From positions 33,006 to 97,005 of the forward strand of contig NZ_FCOQ01000029.1 of assembly GCF_900021165.1 (NCBI RefSeq): a stretch of DNA of 64,000 nucleotides, given 5' to 3'. Of this stretch, positions 8,142 to 16,677 are shown piece by piece (position 1 is the stretch's first letter; each line of letters begins with the position of its first letter). Below the pieces are notes generated by a model. That model did no database searches. It saw only the letters and a program-made list of their open reading frames with translations, and had not been told where the DNA came from. The position numbers and the translations under genes are program-made. This DNA is from Paenibacillus phocaeensis (GTDB taxonomy: Bacteria; Bacillota; Bacilli; Paenibacillales; Paenibacillaceae).

Positions 8142-9149
8142 TTAGATCGGGCGTTTCGGAAGCAGCCGCACCCCTTGGATCGGCACTCGCACCGTCACGA
8201 AATGCGGAACCGCTTCATAAACCAGATTGTCGATTTTGATCATGGGGATCTCCCCGTCCTTCAGGACGGTAAATACATGGCCCTGCACTTCAAGCCGCTC
8301 TTTGACGGCCTCCAGCCGTTGCTTGGAGTTGGAGAACCACGCCTCCGTCTCGATAAATACCGCCTGCGATCGGTCCAGCAAAGGAAACAAGAACAGCATG
8401 CCGGTGCCGACCGTAGTGCGGACGAACGATTTTTTCATGCGTAGTGCATTCTTCACCCCGAATTCCCATCCCCGGTAGATTCGTATTGGAAAGATCGTAT
8501 GGGCCAACGGATCGCTTAGGTCCAGCTCGTTCATTCTTGTCGCCACAAGGTCCAGTTCATTCCGCGAAAAGAGGTCCGGCAAGCAGCCGCTTTCCCGCAG
8601 CAGCCACAAGAGGCAAACCGCATCGTCGCTGATCGGCCCCTCCTCCAGGATTTCCGCCCGGAACCCCTCCGTAATCCTCGTATATTCTTGGATCGGGCAG
8701 CGGTACTCTTTGATCGTGACGCCCGCCGACTCGTAATACATATCGCACCCGAGCAAATTCGGGATCTCTTCCATCATTCCCAGATCTGAAAGGGACTTCG
8801 CCATGACGAGTTCGAAACGGTCCATTGTCCGTTTGGGCAGCGAGGAGGCCTGCTTTAACCACCACGGCAGCTGAAGTTGACGGCCACGCACTTTCGACCC
8901 GACCGGCTTCAAGATCGCTTCCCGGTAAGCCAAATCCCCGCTCGATGCATTCCTCCCCGGAACCGGTGCATTCTCGATCTTGCCATTCGCAGCGGTTAAC
9001 CCTCCTTCCAGGTTTACCTCCAGAATGACCGCCGCCGCCATCACGCGGAGCGAGATTTTCTTCACGGTCGTCATCATGTTGCTTCGCTGCGCATTCAGCG
9101 CGATCATCGAGAACCGCTGGGCCAAGGTAAGCTCCTTCAATTCTGCCAT
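8142..9149 (-). CDS. GPP34 (Golgi phosphoprotein 3)-like domain protein, tentative
   Basis: 335 residues. The first 100 resemble bacterial GPP34-like proteins: a LTLAQRFSMIAL opening, then VMAAAVILEVNLEGGLTA, then GDLAYREAILKPV. GPP34 proteins bind phosphoinositide headgroups in eukaryotes; the bacterial role is unknown. The rest (about 100-335) has no motif I can name, with a basic stretch MKKSFVRTTVGTG and a C-terminal beta-rich end. No signal peptide or membrane helix is evident. Start ATG at 9147-9149 has GGGGAG 7 bases upstream; the frame extends two codons to a TTG. It is paired with a MerR-type mini-protein. Confidence 0.6.
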   Translation of the reverse strand: MAELKELTLAQRFSMIALNAQRSNMMTTVKKISLRVMAAAVILEVNLEGGLTAANGKIENAPVPGRNASSGDLAYREAILKPVGSKVRGRQLQLPWWLKQASSLPKRTMDRFELVMAKSLSDLGMMEEIPNLLGCDMYYESAGVTIKEYRCPIQEYTRITEGFRAEILEEGPISDDAVCLLWLLRESGCLPDLFSRNELDLVATRMNELDLSDPLAHTIFPIRIYRGWEFGVKNALRMKKSFVRTTVGTGMLFLFPLLDRSQAVFIETEAWFSNSKQRLEAVKERLEVQGHVFTVLKDGEIPMIKIDNLVYEAVPHFVTVRVPIQGVRLLPKRPI

Positions 9150-9239
9150 CGCCAAACTCCCCTATCGTTCTGGAATCGAGTGACCTCCACCAACCAGAAT
9201 GTCACTCCCGAACTTCCTGCTTCCAACTTTACGCTAATC

Positions 9240-9281
9240 ACTTATCACTTATTACTTACTACTTACGACTTACTATTTACA
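9240..9281. repeat. Six tandem 7-bp repeats (ACTTAYN type)
   Basis: Units read acttatc, acttatt, acttact, acttacg, acttact, atttaca with no gaps. They start at the -10 of the minus-strand promoter and cover the first 40 or so transcribed bases of the GPP34-like operon. Such repeats can be protein-binding iterons or slippage tracts. Confidence 0.75.
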
Positions 9282-9309
9282 ACATATTCCTTTTGGAACG
9301 TTTTGTCAA
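9281..9309 (-). promoter_or_regulatory. Promoter of the GPP34-like/MerR-like operon
   Basis: Minus strand: perfect TTGACA, 17-base spacer, TATGTT. It lies about 130 bases upstream of the GPP34-like start and directly before the 7-bp repeats. Confidence 0.65.
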
Positions 9310-9350
9310 TTGGGAAATCGCGTATTTTCGAATGGCCTTACTTCCCTTGC

Positions 9351-11714
9351 TTATTTAACCAATACAAGCCCCTGGTTGATCGCCGGTTCCAGAAACGGAC
9401 TGGTCGCCCCGACGCTGAACAGGTGCAAATGGTGCATCGCCCGGGTACAGGCGGTATAAAACAGTCGCCGCACGCTCTCCTCACCATAGGACTGTGCCGA
9501 AGCATCGTAAATAAGCACCGCATCGAACTCAATGCCTTTGGCCAAATAGGCCGGAATGACCACCACGCCTTGCTTGTATTCGATCGAATCGCGGGTGACC
9601 AGCTTGAGCTCGGCCATACGTTCCCCACTCAAAGCCGCATAGGCAACTGCGCTTTCCGCTGCCGAACGGCAAACGATGGCGATCGTATTCACCCCGCGCG
9701 CCCTCAGATCGGCAATGCTATGTTCAAGACGGCGGTGCAGCGCGTCAACGTCGGTCAATTTGATCAACGTTGGCCTCTCCCCGTCCCGCTCGAACGGCTC
9801 GATGCTTTCGCCGTCAGGGATCAGGCTTCGCGTAAACTCCACGATCGGCCGGGTCGACCGATAGCTGCGGCGCAAGTGAATCGTCTCGGTGGCCTCCGGT
9901 CCGTATAGCCGGATCAGCCCTTGAAAATCCGCCGTACCGGCGGCGTGGGCGAAGATCGCCTGATGGAAATCGCCGAGGACCGTCAGCTTCGCAGCCGGAA
10001 ACAGCCTTTTGATAAACTCGAACTGAAGCGGAGAGTAATCCTGCGCCTCATCGATCAAAACATGGCGGATGGATACGTTCGTCTGGAACCCCAGAATGAA
10101 CTCCTGCAACAGCAGAAATGGAGTTGCATCCTCATACAGCAACTTCCCCTTGTCCAGGTTCTGCAACGTGAGGCGGCAAATATCCGGCCAGGCTTCCTGC
10201 AGTTCCGGCGCCTCTGCTTCCATCCCGGAGCCTGTACGGATGATCGGCAGTTCAAAGAACTGCTTATACACCCCGGCCAGATCGATGAACCGCAGCTCGC
10301 GGATCTGTTCCCGCACCGGCTTCAGCTTCTTGCGCACGATCATTCGTGCCAGCTCTCTGGATAATCGTTCACCTTCAATCTCTTCGTCCGAATCCTCGGT
10401 GAGCCCGTGTTTCTTGTGAATTCGCTCATAGGCCCGTTCGTATTGTTCGTTGCTGAGCAGCTCGATGGCATCCTGCACCCAGGACTTGCGGCGCTCCTGC
10501 TTCTCGATTTCGGCGATCCGTTCATTCAACCATGTCATCAGCCGTTCGATTCGCCCGGAGAATCGCAGAGATGCGTCTCCGCCGTAGAACTGCTCTGCCA
10601 TTTCTTCAACCGATACCACCGCCTCTCCCCGGAACTGCAGAGGGCGGAATCGCATGCCGCCTTGCTCCAGAGATGAACGGTAAGCCTGAATCGCCTCGAA
10701 AAAAGACGCCGACGCCTTGAACCGAATCGCCGCCATTCGCGCCGGGTAATCCGGGGCCCCGTTTGCCGTCAGCACATATTCCAGCTGCGCGTAAGCATCC
10801 TCAACTTCGAACAGCCCGCCAAGCCGGTGATCCAGGTATTCCTGGAACGTCACCTGCTGCATATTTTCCTCGCCAAGCTCGGGAAGCACGCCGGATACGT
10901 AGGTCTGGAACATCGCGTTCGGTGAAAATAATACGATCTGGTCTGCCGTCATTCGTTCGCGGTATCTGTACAGCAAATAAGCGATCCGCTGCAAAGCGGC
11001 CGAGGTCTTTCCGCTGCCGGCAGCACCTTGCACGATGAGCAGCCGGGCGCGGTCATGCCGGATGATCCGGTTTTGCTCCTGCTGGATCGTAGCCACAATG
11101 CTGCGCATCTGCGAATTCGCAGTTTGGCCCAGCACCTGCTGGAGCACCTCGTCTCCAATCGTCAGCGAGGTGTCAAACATCGATTCAATCCGCCCGCGGC
11201 GAATGAGATATTGCCATTTCCGCTCCAATTCCCCGCGTATCGTCCCTCCGGGCGTAACGTACTCCGCCGGGCCCGGGGCATAATCGTAATACACGCTGGA
11301 GATCGGAGCCCGCCAATCGTAGATCAGAAACTTCTCCCCGCTTGGATCCATCAAAGAAGAGACGCCGATATAAACCCGCTCCGTCTCCGGCTCGCCTTCT
11401 TCAGCGAAATCAATCCGCCCGAAGTAAGGATTCTCCTGCATTCGAAGCAGCGCCGCTCGGCGTTTGGAAGCTTGGCGATGGCTGCTTTGGCTTAGCGACA
11501 ACACCTCGGCTTGCTGGCGTAAACTGATGACCGTTTCCAGAAAGTCGTCAAAGTTATCCAAATTCACCGTGACGTCTTCCCAGAAATGCTTGCGGAATTC
11601 AACAACCTCATTCCTGCGGCGCGAGGTATCCTCTTCCAGATCACCGATGCTCTCCGAAAGCACCTCCATCACACGGTCCAACCGTTCCTGCTCCCGCTTT
11701 AGCTCTTTATCCAT
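9351..11714 (-). CDS. helD: HelD-like RNA polymerase-associated ATPase/helicase
   Basis: 787 residues, normal for the family. It has an N-terminal coiled coil (about 1-90) that in HelD enters the RNA polymerase secondary channel. Walker A is QGAAGSGKTSAALQR (about 230-237), Walker B is VLIDEAQDYSPLQFEF, and C-terminal UvrD-like motifs include GDFHQAIF, RRSYRSTRPIVEF and a YTACTRAMHHLHLF end. HelD recycles stalled RNA polymerase after transcription. The start MDKELKREQ has AAAGGAG 8 bases upstream; the longer frame lacks one. It is a single-gene unit with an inverted repeat upstream. Confidence 0.93.
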   Translation of the reverse strand: MDKELKREQERLDRVMEVLSESIGDLEEDTSRRRNEVVEFRKHFWEDVTVNLDNFDDFLETVISLRQQAEVLSLSQSSHRQASKRRAALLRMQENPYFGRIDFAEEGEPETERVYIGVSSLMDPSGEKFLIYDWRAPISSVYYDYAPGPAEYVTPGGTIRGELERKWQYLIRRGRIESMFDTSLTIGDEVLQQVLGQTANSQMRSIVATIQQEQNRIIRHDRARLLIVQGAAGSGKTSAALQRIAYLLYRYRERMTADQIVLFSPNAMFQTYVSGVLPELGEENMQQVTFQEYLDHRLGGLFEVEDAYAQLEYVLTANGAPDYPARMAAIRFKASASFFEAIQAYRSSLEQGGMRFRPLQFRGEAVVSVEEMAEQFYGGDASLRFSGRIERLMTWLNERIAEIEKQERRKSWVQDAIELLSNEQYERAYERIHKKHGLTEDSDEEIEGERLSRELARMIVRKKLKPVREQIRELRFIDLAGVYKQFFELPIIRTGSGMEAEAPELQEAWPDICRLTLQNLDKGKLLYEDATPFLLLQEFILGFQTNVSIRHVLIDEAQDYSPLQFEFIKRLFPAAKLTVLGDFHQAIFAHAAGTADFQGLIRLYGPEATETIHLRRSYRSTRPIVEFTRSLIPDGESIEPFERDGERPTLIKLTDVDALHRRLEHSIADLRARGVNTIAIVCRSAAESAVAYAALSGERMAELKLVTRDSIEYKQGVVVIPAYLAKGIEFDAVLIYDASAQSYGEESVRRLFYTACTRAMHHLHLFSVGATSPFLEPAINQGLVLVK

Positions 11715-11811
11715 CAGCAGCACTCCTTTCGCAAAAATGGGGGTTGACGCGAAGTGATTTTTTCTGTACAATAAAATTAGGAAAGGTATACTTTATTGAA
11801 CAAACCTCGAC

Positions 11812-11835
11812 GCATGCTATTCAACTATAGCATGC
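11812..11835. other. Perfect 9-bp inverted repeat upstream of helD
   Basis: GCATGCTAT, 6-base loop, ATAGCATGC. It lies about 100 bases upstream of the helD start, just before a weak promoter-like stretch. It has no T-run on the minus strand, so it may be an operator. Confidence 0.5.
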
Positions 11836-11864
11836 TTTTAGCCGTTTATCAATAAGTAACATAC

Positions 11865-11905
11865 AAAGCCGCGTCCCTCTTATTTAAGGAGAAACGCGGC
11901 TTTTT
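11865..11905. terminator. Terminator after the nitroreductase gene
   Basis: 10-bp arms AAAGCCGCGT (11865-11874) and ACGCGGCTTT (11894-11903). The longest T-run follows on the plus strand; on the minus strand, where the nitroreductase ends, only TTT follows. It may work in both directions. Confidence 0.6.
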
Positions 11906-11945
11906 TATCCATCGATGGTATTCTTCAACTACGTCATCCGCCGAT

Positions 11946-12437
11946 TTACGGCAGCGTTTGGATTTTCTCTCCGATCGGCGTTCTAGGCTTTGCCGCCGGT
12001 ACTTCCGCCGGGTACCCGATGCCGAATACCCCGATTACCTCGTAGCCCTCCGACACACCAAGAAGCTCCCGGTTGTGGGGCAAGCCGCCGATGGACGACC
12101 AGAACGTGCCAACACCCGCTGCATGGGCGGCTAGCTGGAAATTTTGCGCGAAGCAAGCGGCTGCCATCACATTCTCGTCACGTTCAATTCCGGTAGCTCC
12201 GGGTTTGGACAATAGCGCGAGAACAACGGGAGCCCCCCAGAAATCGCTCTTGTGCTTCAGCTTCGCCCGCGTTTCCGGCCCGATGCGAAGCAGCTCCCAC
12301 GGTTCGTTGCCGCGATGGTTCGGGGCGAAGCTTGCCGCTTCGAGCCAACTCATCAACGCCCCTTCGTCGATCGGGTCCGGTTTAAACGCCTTGATATTTC
12401 TTCGGCTTTTGATTAGGTCCATCGTGCTCATGCTCAT
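11946..12437 (-). CDS. Nitroreductase-family flavoprotein
   Basis: 163 residues, the short form of the FMN-dependent nitroreductase fold. The N-terminal FMN-binding signature is SRRNIKAFKPDPI; further core blocks are ASFAPNHRGNEPWELLRI, AACFAQNFQLAAHAAGVGTFW and the C-terminal VIGVFGIGYPAE. The family reduces nitro compounds, quinones or flavins with NAD(P)H; the true substrate is unknown. A GGGAGG ribosome site precedes the ATG. A strong promoter lies about 115 bases upstream, leaving a long untranslated leader. Confidence 0.9.
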   Translation of the reverse strand: MSMSTMDLIKSRRNIKAFKPDPIDEGALMSWLEAASFAPNHRGNEPWELLRIGPETRAKLKHKSDFWGAPVVLALLSKPGATGIERDENVMAAACFAQNFQLAAHAAGVGTFWSSIGGLPHNRELLGVSEGYEVIGVFGIGYPAEVPAAKPRTPIGEKIQTLP

Positions 12438-12573
12438 CCGTATCGGCCTCCCTTAACTCAAACAAATGGATCAGTTCTTGAATCATTTCATGAATCCGCT
12501 GATTGCCGGCTTGATAGCGTCGTATTCGGTTAAACCAGGCTGCTGCCGAATGCCGAAACGCTCGGCGCTTTCA

Positions 12574-12602
12574 AATGTATACAGTCACACCGGGATTGTC
12601 AA
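12574..12602 (-). promoter_or_regulatory. Promoter for the nitroreductase gene
   Basis: Minus strand: perfect TTGACA, 17-base spacer with a GTGTGAC-type core, TACATT. The spacing is that of a normal sigma-A promoter. Confidence 0.6.
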
Positions 12603-12623
12603 GTTGAACCCTCCGCAGACAAG

Positions 12624-12663
12624 CAAAAGAAGACAGCCTCTGCCTTCAAAAGGTCTGTCTTCT
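12624..12663 (-). terminator. Terminator after the small acidic protein gene
   Basis: Minus strand: AGAAGACAG, loop, CTGTCTTCT (9 bp) followed by TTTGC. It lies about 25 bases after the stop at 12686. Confidence 0.7.
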
Positions 12664-12685
12664 CTGCTGTCCGTCCATTCAACCG

Positions 12686-12856
12686 TCAGTACAGCCGTTC
12701 CTCACCGGTAACCGGGTTTTGAAACGCCGATTCGATATCGCTGTTCGTCAACTCTTCGGCAAACTCCGTATCTTCGGCCGATTTTGACGTCTCCGTCCGC
12801 TTGGCTTTCCGTGCCTTCTCCTGATCTTCTTCCTGAGATTCCGATTCCTTCGTCAT
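12686..12856 (-). CDS. Small acidic protein (56 aa), YfhD-like tentative
   Basis: A very charged 56-residue protein starting MTKESESQEEDQEKARKAKR and ending NPVTGEERLY. The middle DTEFAEEL resembles the conserved patch of small Bacillus proteins of the YfhD kind, but the match is short. An AAAGGAGAG stretch is about 12 bases upstream of the ATG and a terminator follows the stop, which supports a real gene. No fold or function can be read; it is probably disordered. Confidence 0.65.
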   Translation of the reverse strand: MTKESESQEEDQEKARKAKRTETSKSAEDTEFAEELTNSDIESAFQNPVTGEERLY

Positions 12857-12954
12857 CGCCTAGCTGCACTCTCCTTTCCATGCGTCAATCCTGCTTGCTT
12901 AGGCGTTAGGGTACGGTTCAGGTCCGCTTTTTATGCAATCCATCAAGCATCCGC

Positions 12955-13713
12955 TTAATAAGCCGTCCAGCCGGCGTCTGCCGTTATCGTCGTACCGTTC
13001 ACGAAGCTTGAATCCTCGGAGGCCAGGAACAAGGCCAACTTCGCGATTTCCTCCGGTTCGCCGATGCCGGGATTCATCCCCATGCCCGCTTGCGCACGTT
13101 CCATCCCAAAGGCATTCACCGCCGTCAGGGTCGCTCCAATATTCGTTTGAACCGCACCCGGCGCGATGGCATTGCAGCGGATGCCAAGGGTCGCATATTG
13201 GAATCCAACGTTCTTCGTGAGTCCGATAACCGCATGCTTGGAAGCGGTATATGCCGCCCCGGCGCGGGAACCAAACAACCCCCCGATCGAAGCGATGTTC
13301 ACAATCACCCCGGCTTTTTTCTCCGTAAAAATCGGCAGTGTCTTGCGAATCGTTCGCATCGGCCCCGTCGTATTCACGGCAAATACTTTGTCCCACAGCT
13401 CGTCGGTCACATCGGCGGCCGGAACAAAGTTATCCATAATCCCCGCGTTATTGATCAGGATGTCCACGGTACCATAACGGTCAACCGCTCCATCGATCAA
13501 TCGCTGCACCTCTTCCTCAACGGCAACGTTGGCCGTAATTGCCATAGCCGCTCCGCCCTTGCTTTCGATGTCTTGAGCAACCTTCCCGGCCTGCTCCAGG
13601 TTCAGGTCGGACACGACGACCTTCGCCCCCTCTGCCGCAAACAACTCCGCAATCGCCTTCCCCATTCCCGATGCTGCCCCGGTGACCACTGCTACTTTTC
13701 CTTCAAGTTTCAT
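12955..13713 (-). CDS. SDR-family NAD(P)-dependent oxidoreductase
   Basis: 252 residues of the classical short-chain dehydrogenase type. It has the cofactor loop TGAASGMGKAIAE, NNAG as NNAGIMDNF, catalytic Ser in VNIASIGG, Tyr-x3-Lys in YTASKHAV, and a C-terminal substrate end with ADAGWTAY. The start MKLEGKVAVV has GGAGGG 6-7 bases upstream; the longer frame has none. The substrate is not evident. The gene stands alone. Confidence 0.92.
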   Translation of the reverse strand: MKLEGKVAVVTGAASGMGKAIAELFAAEGAKVVVSDLNLEQAGKVAQDIESKGGAAMAITANVAVEEEVQRLIDGAVDRYGTVDILINNAGIMDNFVPAADVTDELWDKVFAVNTTGPMRTIRKTLPIFTEKKAGVIVNIASIGGLFGSRAGAAYTASKHAVIGLTKNVGFQYATLGIRCNAIAPGAVQTNIGATLTAVNAFGMERAQAGMGMNPGIGEPEEIAKLALFLASEDSSFVNGTTITADAGWTAY

Positions 13714-13878
13714 CGTGTACCCTCCATTTTTTATGATCCTCTGTACTTGTGCCTGGATCTGCTTCATGCCTTCCGGGCGGTACGAGAAGATTGATGCGTT
13801 GTCCCCGCATGAGCTTCACCACGCATATTCGGTTATGATTTTAGATCATGTTGCCCGAACCGCCGAATATTATACAGT

Positions 13879-13904
13879 GAGCCTGGCGGTCGACCGGCAG
13901 GCTC
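13879..13904. other. 26-bp dyad centred on GTCGAC
   Basis: GAGCCTGGCGGTC joins GACCGGCAGGCTC with one mismatch per arm pair. It lies 41 bases after the GH105 stop and upstream of the SDR gene. On the minus strand it is followed by CACTGTATAATATT, not a T-run. It could be an operator for the SDR gene or a terminator lacking a T-run. Confidence 0.45.
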
Positions 13905-13944
13905 GGAATTCAAGTTAATCGGCATGAACTCAACCGCTGCTTTT

Positions 13945-14991
13945 TTATGAACGTGACAATTGCTCGTTCTCGATCACGGCGGCCAGCAGCGCGAGCGTCA
14001 GCCCTTGCCCCCAGCCTTGCGCCCATTTCCGGTCCACCTGGAGATACCCTTCGATATCCTTCATCACCGCCGTCCCGCCCGATACGTTCAGGACCCGCCC
14101 GTTCCCGGAGAGGTTCGCCAGCACCCCGTCCAGCGCTTTCTGTACATATTTCGCGTGCAGCGGATTGCCCTGGGTGATCATCGCCGCCGCGATCCCCGCC
14201 GTAGCGGACACTTCGCCGTAAGCTCCCGGATAATCCAAGACGGTCCCCCACAGGCCGTCCTCATGCTGCAGCTTCTTCAACGCGGCAAGCTGATCGCGCA
14301 AGGAGCTCCAAATGTGCATCATCGGCGGATATAAGTAGGCTTCCGGCAATCCCTTGGCCGCCCGGGCCATCGTATACGCTGCCCAAGCGTTGGCGCGCGC
14401 CCAATAGATGCCGGACATATGATCCTGGCTGAGATGATTGTAGCCGTGGTACCACAGGCCCGTGTCCTCGCTTTGCAGATAGTTGATATGCCAGTAGAAC
14501 TGATGGAGCGCATCGTCGATCCAAGGCTTCTCCCCCAGCAGCACTCCGGTGCGCAGCATGAAATACGCCGCCATAAACAACGTATCGGCCCAGCATTGCT
14601 CGGGGAAGTCATTCCCCGCCGACACGGTATGCTGCAGCACCCGATCCCCGAAGCGGGGAGCTTGGTTCTGCAGGTAATCGATTTTGCTCAGGATCAGATC
14701 GAGATACTTCTGCTCCTTCGTTTGTTCGTACAAGGTGATCAGCATATGTCCCATCGCGCAGGTGTTTACCGTCCAGACCGGGAGCCCCGCCTCGATGTAC
14801 TCCTCACACCACTGTATCATCCGTTCCACGTAGGCCGATTCCCCGGTCGCTTCAAATACCCGGCTGATCCCGTAGTAAGCCACGCCGCACGGCCAATCCC
14901 AGGTCAGATCCATTTCGAAGGTGTACTCCACGACTCGCTCGATGATCGGCTTCAGCTCGGAAGGGGCCAAATTCAGCCTCAACATCTCCAT
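13945..14991 (-). CDS. GH105/GH88-type unsaturated glucuronyl or rhamnogalacturonyl hydrolase (YesR/YteR-like)
   Basis: 348 residues of an alpha/alpha barrel with no signal peptide, so cytoplasmic. Family marks are NDFPEQCWADTLFMAAYF, which carries the catalytic Asp, SGIYWARANAWAAYTMA, and the C-terminal QGWGQGLTLALLA. These enzymes hydrate and release the unsaturated sugar left at the non-reducing end of pectin fragments by polysaccharide lyases. It is the last gene after two permeases and a binding lipoprotein, so the importer probably brings in unsaturated pectin oligosaccharides. Confidence 0.88.
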   Translation of the reverse strand: MEMLRLNLAPSELKPIIERVVEYTFEMDLTWDWPCGVAYYGISRVFEATGESAYVERMIQWCEEYIEAGLPVWTVNTCAMGHMLITLYEQTKEQKYLDLILSKIDYLQNQAPRFGDRVLQHTVSAGNDFPEQCWADTLFMAAYFMLRTGVLLGEKPWIDDALHQFYWHINYLQSEDTGLWYHGYNHLSQDHMSGIYWARANAWAAYTMARAAKGLPEAYLYPPMMHIWSSLRDQLAALKKLQHEDGLWGTVLDYPGAYGEVSATAGIAAAMITQGNPLHAKYVQKALDGVLANLSGNGRVLNVSGGTAVMKDIEGYLQVDRKWAQGWGQGLTLALLAAVIENEQLSRS

Positions 14992-15008
14992 CCTCCTCGC
15001 GTTTGCCT

Positions 15009-16649
15009 CTATTTGTAGTTCCCGGCATCAATCGCCGCCTGCTTCTCGTCGAGAATTTCCTGATACCCTGCCTCAAGGTAGGTTTTCTTGGCCGCTTCGT
15101 ACGTAGCGTCGAACTCGCTCTCCGGCGCGATCGCAGTCTTGACATACAGCTCCTGGAACAGCGAATTCAGGTCGGCCTTGTATTCGTTCACCTTCTCAAG
15201 CACCACACTGTACAACGCATCCGGCGAACGGTATTCCGCATACTTGTCATAGAAAGCCAATGAATCCCGGGCCAACTGCTCATATCCCGGCGGCGACATG
15301 CTGCGCAGATAAGCTTCCCGCATCTTCTTCGGATCCTCGTATTTCACGGTTTCGACGACGAGGCACCAGTAATCCTTGTTGTTGTTTTGCGAGAGTACCG
15401 ACTCCCCTGTGAAGTTCGCGGTTTTTACGGCGATGCCGTCGGCATCCAGCGTATAGTTTTCGCCTTCGACGCCATTTTGCAGGAAGAACAGGTTCTCCGG
15501 CTGGCTCATCCATTCCAGATACATCCAGACGGCAGCGCGTTCCATCTCGCTGGACTCATAATTGATGCCCATAATCATCCCGAACGGCCAGTAGGCGCGT
15601 CCTTGCGGCTTCCGTCCTTCCGGCACACCGGCCAGAGTATCCAGCACCGCGAACTGGGCATCCGGATTGTTCTTCAGCGTCGAGGTGATCACATCGGTAT
15701 TGCTGGAAAGATAGAAGCTGAAGGTCCCGGTTTTCCCTGCCACAAATTCGGCCTTGGCTTTGTTCTCATCATCGCGCAGATAAAACTCTTTGTCGATCAA
15801 GCCCTTGTTATACTGATCATTCAAATTGCGCAGGTAACGTTCGGTGTCGGACGTGGTCAGATCCGCAACCCCCAGATCGGAATAGAGGGCGCGATATTTC
15901 TCGTCGATCGGCCAGTCGCGGAACGCATAGTTAAACGTGTAGTTGTTCTTCTTCAACGTTTCCCCGCCGACGCCAAGCCCTGCTTCCTTCCACTTGGCCA
16001 GCAGCTCGTTATATTTTTCGAGGGAGGTCAGATCCTCCACCTTCATACCCACCTTCTCGACCCAATCCTTGCGGATCAGCGTGGTGAAGCTGTCCAGACT
16101 GGGGCGCTCGCCGAAGAAAAACACGTTTTTCTTATCGACCGACCCGTACTGCTTCAGGGTGTCCCCCATCGTTTTCCAATACGTTGGCGCATAATGCGCG
16201 ATTTCATCCAGATCGAGCTCCTGCATGACGCCCTCCCCGTAGTAAGCCAAAGCCTGGGGCATATCATAATGGAAAATAATATCCGGGGCCTTATGCGACG
16301 CCAGCAGCTGCTCATAATCCGTCACTTCGTTGCTGCGGGTAATCGGAATGAACTTCACGGTTACGTTATACTTATCGCCGAATTCCTGTTGAATCCAGCG
16401 CGTATAGTAGTTGTCGGTGACGTTCCAGCCTTCGAAAGCCCTTTCATAAACCGGAAGCTCCAGCGTCACCTTCTCGGGGAAGCCGGCTGAATAATCAGCA
16501 TACTTGCCGTCCGCGCTCTTGTTAACGGAAGGTGACGGTTCCTCCGAGCCGTTGTTCGAATTCGCACTTTGACCGCTGCCGCCCGTACAGCTCGACAATA
16601 AACCTGCAAGGATCACAGAGATCAGGATCCAGGTGAACTTATTGCCCAT
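15009..16649 (-). CDS. Extracellular sugar-binding lipoprotein (LipO/LplA-like)
   Basis: 546 residues. The lipobox is LLSSC with lipid-carrying Cys21, followed by a Ser/Asn/Gly-rich linker. The body is the long family 1 binding protein used with LplB/LplC permeases. GGGGG precedes the ATG. It follows the LplC-type permease by 28 bases and precedes GH105 by 17 bases. By context the ligand is a pectin-derived oligosaccharide, which is inference. Confidence 0.92.
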   Translation of the reverse strand: MGNKFTWILISVILAGLLSSCTGGSGQSANSNNGSEEPSPSVNKSADGKYADYSAGFPEKVTLELPVYERAFEGWNVTDNYYTRWIQQEFGDKYNVTVKFIPITRSNEVTDYEQLLASHKAPDIIFHYDMPQALAYYGEGVMQELDLDEIAHYAPTYWKTMGDTLKQYGSVDKKNVFFFGERPSLDSFTTLIRKDWVEKVGMKVEDLTSLEKYNELLAKWKEAGLGVGGETLKKNNYTFNYAFRDWPIDEKYRALYSDLGVADLTTSDTERYLRNLNDQYNKGLIDKEFYLRDDENKAKAEFVAGKTGTFSFYLSSNTDVITSTLKNNPDAQFAVLDTLAGVPEGRKPQGRAYWPFGMIMGINYESSEMERAAVWMYLEWMSQPENLFFLQNGVEGENYTLDADGIAVKTANFTGESVLSQNNNKDYWCLVVETVKYEDPKKMREAYLRSMSPPGYEQLARDSLAFYDKYAEYRSPDALYSVVLEKVNEYKADLNSLFQELYVKTAIAPESEFDATYEAAKKTYLEAGYQEILDEKQAAIDAGNYK

Positions 16650-16677
16650 TTTTTCAATTCCCCCTTATCGATTTGAA

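Noticed and set aside
12438..12600. Possible remnant of a MerR gene between the nitroreductase and its promoter
   Set aside because: A short MerR-like string (AERFGI) can be read, but it overlaps the -10 and start of transcription, has no start codon and does not extend into a MerR head.
12899..13396. Long alternative frame inside the SDR gene
   Set aside because: Shadow frame of a clear SDR with full motifs; no ribosome site.
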